64,000 bases of DNA from Martelella sp. NC20 (lineage in GTDB: Bacteria; Pseudomonadota; Alphaproteobacteria; Rhizobiales; Rhizobiaceae), in the NCBI RefSeq assembly GCF_013459645.1, contig NZ_CP054861.1:2158001-2222000 (forward strand), in the 5' to 3' direction. The notes under the pieces were generated by a model, which searched no databases, had not been told where the DNA came from, and saw only the letters and a program-made list of their open reading frames with translations. Made by a program: the position numbers and the translations under genes. Below are positions 34,755 to 45,110 of this stretch, piece by piece; the stretch's first letter is position 1; each line of letters starts with the position of its first letter.

Positions 34755-35522
34755 TTACCGCGCCGGTTTGCGCGCGTAGAAAATCGTCTCGAAGCGCGCC
34801 CCGAGGCCATCATAGAGCAGCAGCCGGCCGATCAGCGGTTCGCCGGCTCCGGTGATCAGCTTTATCGCCTCCATCGCCATCAGCGTGCCGATGACGCCGG
34901 TAACGGGCCCGATCACCCCGGCCTCGGCGCAGGAGGGCACGAGGCCTGCCGGCGGCGGCTTCGGATAGAGATCGCGGTAGCGCGGGTTGGCCGCGCCGTC
35001 CTTGCCGGCTTCATAGGGTTTCAGCACCGTCAGCGAACCATCGAAGCGGCCGACAGCGCCGGTGACCAGCGGGATTTTCGCCCGCTCCGCCGCATCGGCC
35101 GCGCGGTAGCGGGTGCCGAAATTGTCGGAGCCGTCGATCAGGAGGTCGAAACCCTTCAGAACGTCATCGATATTGTCGTCACCGAGGCGTTCGTCATAGC
35201 GCCGGCTGATCACATGCGGGTTGATGCGGGCGATCGCGCGCGCGGCACTGTCTGTTTTCTTCTCGCCGATCGTGCCGCTGTCGTGAATGACCTGGCGCTG
35301 CAGGTTGGAGAGGCTGACGCCGTCATCATCGGCGATGCCGAGCGTGCCGACGCCGGCGGCGGCCAGATAGGCGAGCACCGGTGAGCCGAGACCGCCCGCG
35401 CCGATCACCAGCACACGGGCGCGCTTCAGCGCCTGCTGGCCCGCCCCGCCGATTTCCGGCAGCACGATATGGCGGGCGTAACGTTCGATCTCGTCGGAAG
35501 AAAAGGGTTCACTGTCGCTCAT
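34755..35522 (-). CDS. moeB: MoeB/ThiF-family adenylyltransferase
   Basis: A 255-residue E1-like enzyme that adenylates the C-terminal Gly of a ubiquitin-like sulfur carrier (MoaD or ThiS). It shows ERYARHIVLPEIGGAGQQ, the ATP-binding VIGAGGLGSPVLAYLAAAGV, DDDGVSLSNLQRQV, DGSDNFGTRY and the cysteine in PSCAEAGVIGPVTGVIG. The two CxxC zinc motifs of E. coli MoeB are absent here: the region reads RYRDLYP and the tail reads FYARKPAR. The ATG at 35522 is chosen because it starts the conserved MSDSEPFSSDEIERYARH; the frame is open further upstream. Confidence 0.88.
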   Translation of the reverse strand: MSDSEPFSSDEIERYARHIVLPEIGGAGQQALKRARVLVIGAGGLGSPVLAYLAAAGVGTLGIADDDGVSLSNLQRQVIHDSGTIGEKKTDSAARAIARINPHVISRRYDERLGDDNIDDVLKGFDLLIDGSDNFGTRYRAADAAERAKIPLVTGAVGRFDGSLTVLKPYEAGKDGAANPRYRDLYPKPPPAGLVPSCAEAGVIGPVTGVIGTLMAMEAIKLITGAGEPLIGRLLLYDGLGARFETIFYARKPAR

Positions 35523-35588
35523 CGCCGCACTATAGCATTGGCGGGAGGAACGGATAGCGCCGATCCCGCAAACGTGATGGAAAATCCC

Positions 35589-35792
35589 ATGAGTGACGAC
35601 CGTATTTTGCAGTTGGAAGAGACTGTCGCCTATCAGGCGAAGACCATCGACGAGTTGTCGGAACAGCTTGCCGCGCAGTGGACGGAAATCGACCGGCTGA
35701 AAAAACGGTTCGAGGTTCTGACCGAGCGGTTTCTGACGCTGGAGGAGACCGCCGGCGAGCGCCCGGCGATCACAAAACCACCGCATTACTGA
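35589..35792 (+). CDS. slyX: SlyX family protein
   Basis: A 67-residue coiled-coil protein. DRILQLEETVAYQAKTIDEL and DRLKKRFEVLTERFLTLEE show the heptad pattern. The end with PPHY is typical of SlyX, a small protein of unknown function. The ATG at 35589 is short and clear, divergent from moeB. Its last seven bases overlap the 3' end of recF, which is on the opposite strand. Confidence 0.85.
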   Translation: MSDDRILQLEETVAYQAKTIDELSEQLAAQWTEIDRLKKRFEVLTERFLTLEETAGERPAITKPPHY

Positions 35793-36910
35793 GCGGCAAT
35801 CTTGCCGCCGGCAACGTCGAAGAACTGGCCGCGATCGCCCAGCGCATCAAACAGCGCCCGGTCCGTGCCGGTCATGAAGGCCTGACCGCCGATATCGTCG
35901 ATCCGCGTAAACAGCGCCGCGCGCCGGCCGGCATCGAGATGGGCGGCGACCTCATCGAACAGCATGATCGGCGGATGGCCGCTGATCCGACGGGTGAGCT
36001 TTGCATGCGCCAGCACCAGCCCGATCAGCAGCGCCTTCTGTTCTCCGGTCGAACAGAGCGCCGCCTCCATCGCCTTTGCCGCATGGCGCACCTCCAGATC
36101 GCTGCGGTGCGGGCCGTCGAGCGTGCGCCCTGCGCCGGCATCGCGAAACCGCTCCTCTTCCAGAGCCGCGCGGTAACGGTCCTCGAGGTCGATCGCCGGC
36201 GCTTCGGCATGATCGGCGAAGAAGCCTGAAATGGCGATCTCGGGCGCCGGAAACGGCGAGCCGCCCGTCGTCTCGGCGATCAGCGCGGCAAGCAGCGTCA
36301 CCAGTTCGCGCCGCGCAAGCGCCATCGCCACGCCGAGGCTCGCCATCTGCTGTTCCAGCCCGGAAAGCCAGGCCGGTTCCATGCGCCGTTCGGAAAGCAG
36401 GCGGTTGCGCGAGCGCATCGCGCGCTCGAAATCGGCGACGCGGCGGCCATGGGCGGGGTCGATGGACAGCACCATGCGATCGACGAACCGGCGGCGGTCG
36501 GAGGCCCCGCCGGTGAAAAGCCCGTCCATTGCCGGCGTCAGCCAGATCACGCGGGCATGGTCGAGAAGCTCGTCGCCGGATGCCGCCGGCGTGCCGTTGA
36601 TGCGCACCTTCCGGCCCGCGCCCTCCGCGCCATCCGTGCCGGTACCGATGGCGACCGCCCCTTCCATGCCCTCAAGCTCGGCAAAAACGGAAAACCCGGC
36701 CGCGGCCTCCTTGCGCACCACCTGCCCATAGGCCGCGCGCCGCATGCCGCGCCCCGGCGACAGAAACGAAACCGCTTCCATCAGATTGGTCTTGCCCGAC
36801 CCGTTATCGCCGGTCAGCACAACATGCCGCCCATCAAAGGCAAGTGCCGCCTTTTCATAGTTGCGGAAATCCGTGAGTTTCAGCGCGGTAAGGAAGATCG
36901 AGGGCAGCAT
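35786..36910 (-). CDS. recF: DNA replication and repair protein RecF
   Basis: A 374-residue ABC-type ATPase that loads RecA at gaps and stalled forks with RecO and RecR. Walker A is GDNGSGKTNLMEAVSFL near residue 35, followed by SPGRGMR. The signature lies around STGEQKALLIGLVLAHA and Walker B is PPIMLFDEVAAHLDAGRR. It begins MLPSIFLTALKLTDFRNYEK, the usual start. It is monocistronic here, with a repeat-filled spacer upstream and its tail overlapping slyX. Confidence 0.95.
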   Translation of the reverse strand: MLPSIFLTALKLTDFRNYEKAALAFDGRHVVLTGDNGSGKTNLMEAVSFLSPGRGMRRAAYGQVVRKEAAAGFSVFAELEGMEGAVAIGTGTDGAEGAGRKVRINGTPAASGDELLDHARVIWLTPAMDGLFTGGASDRRRFVDRMVLSIDPAHGRRVADFERAMRSRNRLLSERRMEPAWLSGLEQQMASLGVAMALARRELVTLLAALIAETTGGSPFPAPEIAISGFFADHAEAPAIDLEDRYRAALEEERFRDAGAGRTLDGPHRSDLEVRHAAKAMEAALCSTGEQKALLIGLVLAHAKLTRRISGHPPIMLFDEVAAHLDAGRRAALFTRIDDIGGQAFMTGTDRALFDALGDRGQFFDVAGGKIAAQ

Positions 36911-37069
36911 GGTACCGGTTTTCGGTTCAAATCAGTCCGCTTCTTATGGGGCAAAAGCGGGTAAGGCGAAAGGCTGTTGAGGCAGTTGCGCCGCTGTCAA
37001 CTTGCCGGCATCCACGAAGTTCGGCCACGCGACACCGGCCTTTCGGTCTTGCGTCACCGTCTCAGTTTT

Positions 37070-37230
37070 CCGTCATCCCGGCCCTGAACCGGGATCCAGG
37101 GCCATGCGACTTGCGCCTCGGTTGTGGATGTCAGATGGAAACGCCTTGCCAGACTGCCCTGGACGCCGGGTCAAGCCCGGCGTGACGGATGGGTGGCTGC
37201 GAGACACAAGCGCCGGGTCGAGCCCGGCAT
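37070..37230. repeat. Interspersed palindromic repeat, copy 3
   Basis: Three dyads lie in the 401-base spacer between recF and dnaJ: ATCCCGG at 37075-37081 with CCGGGAT at 37089-37095, ACGCCGGGTCAAGCCCGGCGT near 37163-37183, and GCCGGGTCGAGCCCGGC near 37212-37228. It begins with CCGTCATCCCGG and turns to inverted GTGACGG and GGCATGCCGG ends, as in the other copies. No gene is seen between 36911 and 37311. Confidence 0.8.
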
Positions 37231-37257
37231 GCCGGACAGGAAGGGAGCGCCACCAGC

Positions 37258-37285
37258 AAAAAGGCGCCGGAAAACCCGACGCCTT
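37258..37285 (-). terminator. Rho-independent terminator of dnaJ
   Basis: On the minus strand AAGGCGTCGG, loop GTTTT, CCGGCGCCTT (with one mismatch) is followed by TTT. It lies 26 bases past the dnaJ stop codon. Confidence 0.85.
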
Positions 37286-37311
37286 GAAATGTGTCTGACT
37301 CTCTCGTCCGT

Positions 37312-38457
37312 TTACTCGGTGCCGAAGAAATCCTTCATCTTCGAGAAGAACCCGTTCGATTCCGGGTTGTTCTCGTTGGAGGACAGTTCCTCGAATTCCT
37401 GCAGCAGCTCACGTTGGCGTTTGGTGAGCTTTTGTGGGGTTTCAACGCGGACCTGGATATAGAGGTCGCCGCGGTGGGACGAGCGCAGCACCGGCATGCC
37501 CTTGCCCTTCAGGCGGAACTGCTTGCCGGCCTGGGTGCCTTCGGGAACCGCGACCCGCGACTTTGCGCCGTCGAGCGTGGTGACCTCGAACTTGCCGCCG
37601 AGCGCTGCCTGGGTCATTGAGATCGGCACCGAGCAGTGCAGGTCCGCCCCATCGCGCTGGAAGAACGGATGCGGCTTGACCGACAGGAAGATGTAGAGGT
37701 CGCCGGACGGTCCGCCGCGCAACCCGGCCTCACCCTCGCCCTGAAGGCGGATGCGAGTGCCGTCCTCGATGCCGGACGGAATGTTGACCGAGAGCGAACG
37801 CTCCTCGATCTTGCGGCCCTCGCCATGGCATTTGGGGCAGGGGTCGGAGATCGTCTCACCGCGGCCGTGGCAGGTCGGGCAGGTGCGTTCGACGGAAAAG
37901 AAGCCCTGGGCGGCGCGTACGCGCCCCGCGCCATGGCAGGTGGCGCAGGTCGTCGGCGTCGAGCCGGGTTTTGCGCCCGAGCCGGAGCATTCGTCGCACA
38001 CGACCGAGCTCGGCACCCGGATCTGGGCCGTCTTGCCGTGAAACGCCTCATCAAGGCTGATTTCCATATTATAGCGCAGATCCGCGCCGCGTTCGCGTCC
38101 GTTCGGCTGGCGACGGCCACGCGCGCCGCCCATCATTTCGCCAAAAATGTCCTCGAAGATGTCCGAGAAACCGCCCGCGCCGCCGAAACCCTGCGCGCCG
38201 CCGCCAAATCCGGCAGCGCCCGGCCCGCCGTTCTCGAATGCGGCATGGCCGAAGCGGTCATAGGCGGCCCGCTTCTGCGGGTCCTTCAGGGTTTCATAGG
38301 CTTCGTTGATTTCCTTGAATTTCTTCTCGGCGTCAGCGTTGTCCGGGTTGCGGTCGGGGTGATACTTCATCGCAAGCTTGCGGAAAGCGCTCTTCATCTC
38401 CTTCTCGTCAGCCGAGCGACCGACGCCGAGTGTCTCGTAATAATCCGCTTTTGCCAT
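37312..38457 (-). CDS. dnaJ: Chaperone DnaJ (Hsp40)
   Basis: A 381-residue type-I J-protein that stimulates DnaK ATPase and delivers unfolded clients. The J-domain has the HPD motif in [14 protein letters not shown], a Gly/Phe-rich linker with [13 protein letters not shown], and four CxxCxGxG zinc repeats: [24 protein letters not shown] and CPKCHGEG. The C-terminal beta-domains end at the usual length. It follows dnaK by 81 bases with a hairpin between, the normal heat-shock pair. Confidence 0.97.
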   Translation of the reverse strand: MAKADYYETLGVGRSADEKEMKSAFRKLAMKYHPDRNPDNADAEKKFKEINEAYETLKDPQKRAAYDRFGHAAFENGGPGAAGFGGGAQGFGGAGGFSDIFEDIFGEMMGGARGRRQPNGRERGADLRYNMEISLDEAFHGKTAQIRVPSSVVCDECSGSGAKPGSTPTTCATCHGAGRVRAAQGFFSVERTCPTCHGRGETISDPCPKCHGEGRKIEERSLSVNIPSGIEDGTRIRLQGEGEAGLRGGPSGDLYIFLSVKPHPFFQRDGADLHCSVPISMTQAALGGKFEVTTLDGAKSRVAVPEGTQAGKQFRLKGKGMPVLRSSHRGDLYIQVRVETPQKLTKRQRELLQEFEELSSNENNPESNGFFSKMKDFFGTE

Positions 38458-38487
38458 GGAGATGCCATACCTCTTGAAAAAGAGTGA

Positions 38488-38509
38488 CCGGCCGTCCGAG
38501 GACGGCCGG
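38488..38509 (-). terminator. Intercistronic hairpin between dnaK and dnaJ
   Basis: CCGGCCGTCC (38488-38497) and GGACGGCCGG (38500-38509) form a very stable hairpin; on the minus strand TCACTCTTTTTC follows. It could partly end dnaK transcription, leaving less dnaJ message, as is usual for this pair, or mark an RNA-processing site. Confidence 0.75.
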
Positions 38510-38538
38510 AATCATATCAGTCCTACCCGATCGTCGGA

Positions 38539-40464
<1,926 letters not shown>

Positions 40465-40580
40465 TTTTACTTCTCTCCTTTTAAGCAGGCCATCAGAACC
40501 CTTCAGGCATTCCTTGATGGCCCCTTGAGCATGGTCTTGATTTGATTTCCAGCGCCGCGATAACGCCGTTGTGATCGGTA

Positions 40581-40608
40581 TATAATAAGCGTCAAAACGC
40601 TCTGCAAG
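40581..40608 (-). promoter_or_regulatory. Sigma-32 (RpoH)-type heat-shock promoter of dnaK
   Basis: Read on the minus strand, CTTGCA (complement of 40603-40608) is followed after 13 bases by CTTATTATA (40581-40589). This resembles the alphaproteobacterial RpoH consensus CTTG...CYTATNT. The predicted start would leave a leader of about 110 bases before the dnaK ATG. The rest of 40465-40710 holds no gene. Confidence 0.65.
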
Positions 40609-40710
40609 TCGAAGGAGGCGGCTTAAAACGCCATTTATGACTATATTTTACGCATGATCGCGGAAGGCCCAGCCGGTGCACACAGCCCTGCAATACCGAT
40701 TCGCGACCGG

Positions 40711-41826
40711 TCATGCCGCATCCGGGCAGGCCCGTTCCCAGACGGCGCGCGGAAGCAGGTGCACCCCGCTTTCCGCAGCCTCCCCTCCGCCGACGATATG
40801 GCCGATGCCTTCGGCCATCACCGCAAGCGTCATGTCGAAGGCGTTGAGGCTGTCGCCCTCGCCGCCGACAAGGTTCGCCATCGCGCCGTCGACGAACAGA
40901 TGCACGCTTGTGCCGGAGCCAAGGCGATAGGTGGTGACAGAGGGCAAGGCCCTGATTTTCGGGAGGTCTGCCAGAGGGGCGAGTTCAATCTCGTCGATGC
41001 GATGGCCGGCGTTCAGCAGGAAGCATCCATCCTTCAGCCGTTCGATCACGGAGAACGGAAGAACATGATGGGCGCCGGTTCCGGTGACGATCACATCGGC
41101 CAGCGGCGCAAGCGCTGCCACCGGGCCGGCGATCCAGCCGTCATAGCGCGCCTGCAGCAATCGCGCGGGGTCGATCTCGGCCACCATCACCGCGCCGCCA
41201 AAGGCCCGGGCGCTTGCCGCAAGGCCCTGGCCGACAGAGCCATAGCCGACCACCAGCACGGTCTTCTCATGCAGGCTCAACAGCGTACGGGTAAAGAACG
41301 CGTTCCAGGTGGTGAGCCCCACCATGTGGCGGTTATGCAGCCCTTCCTTCACCGGCAGGTCGTCCCAGTTGAAGATCGGCCACGGCGGCAATGCGCCCTG
41401 AAGCCGGTTGATGCCGGAGCCCGTGGCCTCAAGCCCGGCTTTGATCGCGGGCATCGGCGCGCCTTCAGAGAGCAGCATATGGGTAAAGTCCGCGCCCATC
41501 TCGCACAGATGGGTCGGGCCCCAGTCGAGCCCGGCGCGGATCGCCGCGCGCCAGTCGTCCTCCGGCATGTCCTTATAGGCCTCGACCCGCGCGCCTGTGG
41601 CCCGCATCGCGTCCGCCACGTCATTGCGCACGGTTGCCGGATTGCAGGTGGTCACGTAAAGCGCCGCCCCGCGTTTTGCGAGCCCCTCCACCAGAGGCTG
41701 CATCTTCATGTCGAGATGCATGCTCATCGCCAGACGGATGCCGGTCATATCCGGCAGGTTTTCAACGGCGCGCGCGGTGCGCGGCATATGGGCATTCGCC
41801 CATGTCGGCGTGATTTCGCTCATCAT
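40711..41826 (-). CDS. S-adenosylhomocysteinase-like NAD-binding protein (divergent paralogue)
   Basis: A 371-residue protein with the overall order of S-adenosyl-L-homocysteine hydrolase: MTGIRLAMSMHLDMKMQPLVEGL at the start, TCNPATVRNDVADAM, DWGPTHLCEMGAD and the NAD fold VLVVGYGSVGQGLAASARAF. It is about 95 residues shorter than typical rhizobial AhcY. The active-site stretch VTKSKFDN is replaced by LPVKEGLHN, so the Lys aligns but the catalytic Asp position is His. It may act on a related thioether nucleoside or be a non-hydrolytic relative. It leads no obvious pathway operon; two small genes precede it on the same strand. Confidence 0.8.
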   Translation of the reverse strand: MMSEITPTWANAHMPRTARAVENLPDMTGIRLAMSMHLDMKMQPLVEGLAKRGAALYVTTCNPATVRNDVADAMRATGARVEAYKDMPEDDWRAAIRAGLDWGPTHLCEMGADFTHMLLSEGAPMPAIKAGLEATGSGINRLQGALPPWPIFNWDDLPVKEGLHNRHMVGLTTWNAFFTRTLLSLHEKTVLVVGYGSVGQGLAASARAFGGAVMVAEIDPARLLQARYDGWIAGPVAALAPLADVIVTGTGAHHVLPFSVIERLKDGCFLLNAGHRIDEIELAPLADLPKIRALPSVTTYRLGSGTSVHLFVDGAMANLVGGEGDSLNAFDMTLAVMAEGIGHIVGGGEAAESGVHLLPRAVWERACPDAA

Positions 41827-41840
41827 CAGCCTGTCCCCGT

Positions 41841-42056
41841 TCAGCGTCCGTGCCGGCGCTGATAGCGGCCGCGCAGCCAGAGCACCAGAAATACCGCCAG
41901 CACGAAGGCGATGCCGACGCCGACCGCGAGCAGGACCGAGAACTGCGCCAGATAATTGACCGCATCGGGCAGGAAATAGCCGCCGACCAGGAGGCCGAAA
42001 AAGATCAGCGCCGCGGCGATGATCGCCGAACGATTGCCGCCGGGTTGATCAGCCAT
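41841..42056 (-). CDS. Small two-helix membrane protein (71 aa)
   Basis: Two hydrophobic segments, AIIAAALIFFGLLVGGYFL and VLLAVGVGIAFVLAVFLVLWL, are joined by a short loop and end in a basic RGRYQRRHGR tail. A GAGAGGA ribosome site precedes ATG 42056, and the start overlaps the end of the upstream acetyltransferase by eight bases. The stop lies 14 bases before the AhcY-like gene. No family is recognised; the three genes appear to be one operon. Confidence 0.75.
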   Translation of the reverse strand: MADQPGGNRSAIIAAALIFFGLLVGGYFLPDAVNYLAQFSVLLAVGVGIAFVLAVFLVLWLRGRYQRRHGR

Positions 42057-42741
42057 TCGCTCTATCCTCTCTGATTTCCGCAAGCGAGCGGACCTGCATG
42101 CCGCCGGCGGTGAAATTTTCCGGCGCGAGAAACGCCTCGAACGCGGCCTTCAGCTCCGGCCATTCGCTGTCGATCATCGCATACCATGCGGTATCGCGGT
42201 TCCTGCCCTTGGCGACCATATGGTTGCGGAACACGCCCTCATAGGTAAAGCCGAGCCGCCGCGCGCTCGAATGGCTCTTTTCGTTTTCGTTGTTGAGCTT
42301 CCATTCATAGCGACGATAGCCGAGATCGTCGAAAATGTGGCGCGCCATCATATAATGCGCCTCGGTTGCCATGGTGGAGCGCTGCATCGCCGGACCATGG
42401 GCCACGGAACCGACCTCGATCACGCCGTTCTTTTCGTCAAGCCGCATATAGCTTGCGGTGCCGACCAGCCTGCCGCTCTCGCGCGAGCGGAAGACCCGGG
42501 TGACATAGCTTCCCGAGGCGTTTTCGCGGTCGAGCCAGGCGCGAAAATCGGCCGGCCCCGTAAAAAGCGCGTTCGGGAAATACTTCAGAAGATCGTTGAT
42601 CGCGTCCGCCGTTCCGCCGAGCCCCTGCCAGAGTTCAGCCGCGTGGCGTTCTCCGTCATAGGGCTCGACGATCACGCTTACGCCTTCCGCGACAACCGGC
42701 CGGGGGCGTTCGCGGGGTGTGAAACCGGTCAGATCCTGCAT
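42049..42741 (-). CDS. GNAT-family N-acetyltransferase (RimJ/RimL type)
   Basis: A 230-residue acetyltransferase. Visible parts include VTRVFRSRESGRLVGTASYM, VIEVGSVAHGPAMQRSTMAT (beta-4 and the acetyl-CoA site), RYEWKLNNENEKSHSSARRLG and FTYEGVFRNHMVAKGRNRDT, the RimJ/RimL C-terminal hallmark. The substrate may be a ribosomal protein N-terminus or a small amine. ATG 42741 has an AAGG site. A longer open frame upstream crosses the eda tail and is not supported. Confidence 0.85.
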   Translation of the reverse strand: MQDLTGFTPRERPRPVVAEGVSVIVEPYDGERHAAELWQGLGGTADAINDLLKYFPNALFTGPADFRAWLDRENASGSYVTRVFRSRESGRLVGTASYMRLDEKNGVIEVGSVAHGPAMQRSTMATEAHYMMARHIFDDLGYRRYEWKLNNENEKSHSSARRLGFTYEGVFRNHMVAKGRNRDTAWYAMIDSEWPELKAAFEAFLAPENFTAGGMQVRSLAEIREDRANG

Positions 42742-42812
42742 CGCAATACCTTTGCAATCGGAAAGACCCCGACGGCAGGCCGGGGTCGTCAAGAAATCGA
42801 AATGGCGAGGGC

Positions 42813-43454
42813 CTAGACCCTCAGCGTCGCACAGGCCTCTTCGGCGAGTTTGCGGATGCCGTCCCAGTCGCCGCGCGCGACCATGCCCTTCGGCGCCACC
42901 CACGAGCCGCCGACGCAGATGACATTGGGAAGCTTCAGATAGTCGGGCGCATTCTGGAGCGTGATGCCGCCGGTCGGGCAGAACCTGATATCGGGAATCG
43001 GCGAGGACAGCGCCTTCAGATAGGGCGCGCCGCCGGCCTGTTCGGCGGGGAAGAATTTCATCAACCGGTAGCCTTCCTCGCGCAGCGACAGCATTTCGCT
43101 GGCCGTCGCCGTGCCCGGCAGCAGCGGCACGTCGCTGTCATCGGCGGCATCGAGAATATCGCCGTTGATGCCCGGCGAGACGATGAACTGGGCGCCCGCC
43201 TTTTCGGCTGCGGCATAATCGCGCGCGGAAAGGATGGTGCCGGCGCCGATCACGGCCCCTTCGATCTCATCGGTCATCGCCTTGATGGCATCCAGCGCGG
43301 CGTCGGTCCGCAGCGTGATTTCCAGCGTCTTGAGCCCGCCTTCCACCAGCGCGCGCGCCAGCGGCACGGCGTGTTCGACGGATTCGACGATCATCACCGG
43401 GATGACGGGTTGCGCGGTCAGCGCCTTGAGGAGGGTTTCTGTCTTCGCTTCCAT
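42813..43454 (-). CDS. eda: 2-dehydro-3-deoxy-phosphogluconate (KDPG) aldolase
   Basis: A 213-residue class-I aldolase that splits KDPG to pyruvate and glyceraldehyde-3-phosphate in the Entner-Doudoroff pathway. PVIPVMIVESVEHAVPLARAL, GLKTLEITLRTDAALDAI with the catalytic Glu, and VIGAGTILSARD are visible. The Schiff-base Lys is in YRLMKFFPAEQAGG, followed by FCPTGGIT. The start at 43454 is the best of several open ATGs. It may also act on KHG. It is a single gene, divergent from the CYTH gene. Confidence 0.94.
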   Translation of the reverse strand: MEAKTETLLKALTAQPVIPVMIVESVEHAVPLARALVEGGLKTLEITLRTDAALDAIKAMTDEIEGAVIGAGTILSARDYAAAEKAGAQFIVSPGINGDILDAADDSDVPLLPGTATASEMLSLREEGYRLMKFFPAEQAGGAPYLKALSSPIPDIRFCPTGGITLQNAPDYLKLPNVICVGGSWVAPKGMVARGDWDGIRKLAEEACATLRV

Positions 43455-43635
43455 TCTCGCACCGCTGTCTTGGTTGATATTGTCCTTGGGATACCCCGGC
43501 GAAGCCGGCAAGTCGAGCCCTGAACCGGGCTTAATCATCGCGGCCCATTGCCTGTGACCGCCGTCATCTTCATAACGTATTTTCGTCACGGCGGCGTGAC
43601 CGCCGGAGGCAAGGCTGCAACCGTCCGGGAGAGCG

Positions 43636-44115
43636 ATGATGGCCAAGGAAATCGAACGCAAGTTTCTGGTCGATGGCGGCGGCTGGAAGGATGGCGCGGA
43701 AAAGGGCGTCCGCCTGACCCAGGCCTATCTGATGAGCGGGCCGGAGCGGGCCGTCAGGGTGCGCATCTTCGATGGCGGTCATGCGCGGCTGACGATGAAG
43801 TTCGGCGGCGCCGGGCTGATCCGGGACGAATATGAATATGAGATCCCGCTCGCCGATGCGCTGGAACTTGTGACCCATGCCCTGGGTTCCGTTATCGACA
43901 AGACCCGCTACCGCCTCGCCGACGGCGCATTCGTCTGGGAAATCGACGTCTACCACGACGACCTCGCCGGGCTGGTGGTGGCAGAGGTGGAACTGCCCGA
44001 TGAAGCCGCCAGGCCCGGCCTTCCCGAATGGCTCGGCCGTGAGGTGACCGGCGATCCGCGCTACCTGAACCAGACGCTTGCCGAAACCGGCATGCGCCCC
44101 AAGGAGGCAGACTGA
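43636..44115 (+). CDS. CYTH-domain protein (triphosphatase-like)
   Basis: A 159-residue CYTH/TTM protein. The signature ExExK reads EIERKFLVDGGG at the start. Alternating charged strands follow (VRVRIFDGGHARLTMKFGG, YEYEIPLADA, TRYRLADGAFVWEIDVY). The fold forms a tunnel that binds triphosphate and divalent metal; members hydrolyse inorganic triphosphate or make cAMP. A CHAD-domain gene follows two bases after the stop, the usual partner. A GGGAGAGC site precedes the start. Confidence 0.92.
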   Translation: MMAKEIERKFLVDGGGWKDGAEKGVRLTQAYLMSGPERAVRVRIFDGGHARLTMKFGGAGLIRDEYEYEIPLADALELVTHALGSVIDKTRYRLADGAFVWEIDVYHDDLAGLVVAEVELPDEAARPGLPEWLGREVTGDPRYLNQTLAETGMRPKEAD

Positions 44116-44116
44116 C

Positions 44117-45031
44117 ATGTCATTCACGCTCGACCCCGACCGTCCGTTCGACGCAGCGGTCAGGAAAGTTGTCGTCTCCCAGCTTGAGGACGCGATCCGC
44201 ATGCTGAAGAAGCAGCCGGCCGGCATCCATGAGGCGATCCACGACGCCCGCAAGAAGTTCAAGCGGGTGCGCGGCCTCTACCGGCTGATCCGTCCCGCCG
44301 CGAAGGATTTCGCGAGGGAGGAAAATGCCCGCATCCGTGATCTGGCGAAAACGCTTTCGGCCGACCGGGACGCGGCCGCGCTGATCGAGTGCGCCCGTTA
44401 TCTCCGGCTGAACGCGGCCGATGGAAACGCCGATATGGCACTGGCCCGGCTGGAGGCGGTGCTGATCGCGCGGCGTGATGCAACGGCGCTATCCGACGAC
44501 GCGCTGCAGAAAAAGGCGAAGGCGGCGGTCGGCGCCTGCCGGGAGGCGATCGCGGCGGTCGAAAAGCAGGATTTCGACGAGCGAAAACCGGAAAAGGCGA
44601 TCGCCAAGGCCTGGCGCAAGCAGCTCGCCGCCGCGCACGTCGCCGTCATGGCGGCGCGGGCCGAGGCGACGGACGAGAATTTCCACGAACTGCGCAAGGA
44701 GGCGCAGACCTACTGGATGTTCTGTTCGCTTGTCGCCCCCGTCTGGCCGACAGCCCTCAAGGCCAAGCGCTCCGACGCCAAGGCGCTTGCCGACCTCATC
44801 GGCCACGAGCACGACCTGAGTGTCATGTTGGTGCTGCTCGGCGGTCCCGATGCCCCGGAGCTTCCCGAGGAAGCCCGGCGGATCTGCCGCGATCAGGCGC
44901 TGACGCTGAGGTCACGGCTTCGCCGGCAGGCGGTGAAGGCCGCCCGCAAGGTGTTCGACGACGAGGCCGAAATCGAGAGCGCGATCGTCAAAACGCTCTG
45001 GCGAAAGCGCGGCTGGCAGGGGCAAGGCTGA
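44117..45031 (+). CDS. CHAD-domain protein
   Basis: A 304-residue all-helical CHAD protein with conserved His-rich elements: [21 protein letters not shown] at about 35-55 and [16 protein letters not shown] around 190, each with Arg/Lys flanks, plus [17 protein letters not shown] domains bind polyphosphate, and proteins with CYTH partners are thought to act on phosphate polymers. The ATG at 44117 follows an AAGGAGG site inside the end of the CYTH gene, so translation is probably coupled. Confidence 0.9.
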   Translation: MSFTLDPDRPFDAAVRKVVVSQLEDAIRMLKKQPAGIHEAIHDARKKFKRVRGLYRLIRPAAKDFAREENARIRDLAKTLSADRDAAALIECARYLRLNAADGNADMALARLEAVLIARRDATALSDDALQKKAKAAVGACREAIAAVEKQDFDERKPEKAIAKAWRKQLAAAHVAVMAARAEATDENFHELRKEAQTYWMFCSLVAPVWPTALKAKRSDAKALADLIGHEHDLSVMLVLLGGPDAPELPEEARRICRDQALTLRSRLRRQAVKAARKVFDDEAEIESAIVKTLWRKRGWQGQG

Positions 45032-45110
45032 CAATTGCAAAGCCGCGGCAATGGGTGTATCTGCCAGCCCGGCGCCCTTGCCGATTGAAAACGTAACGCG
45101 GAGACAGACC

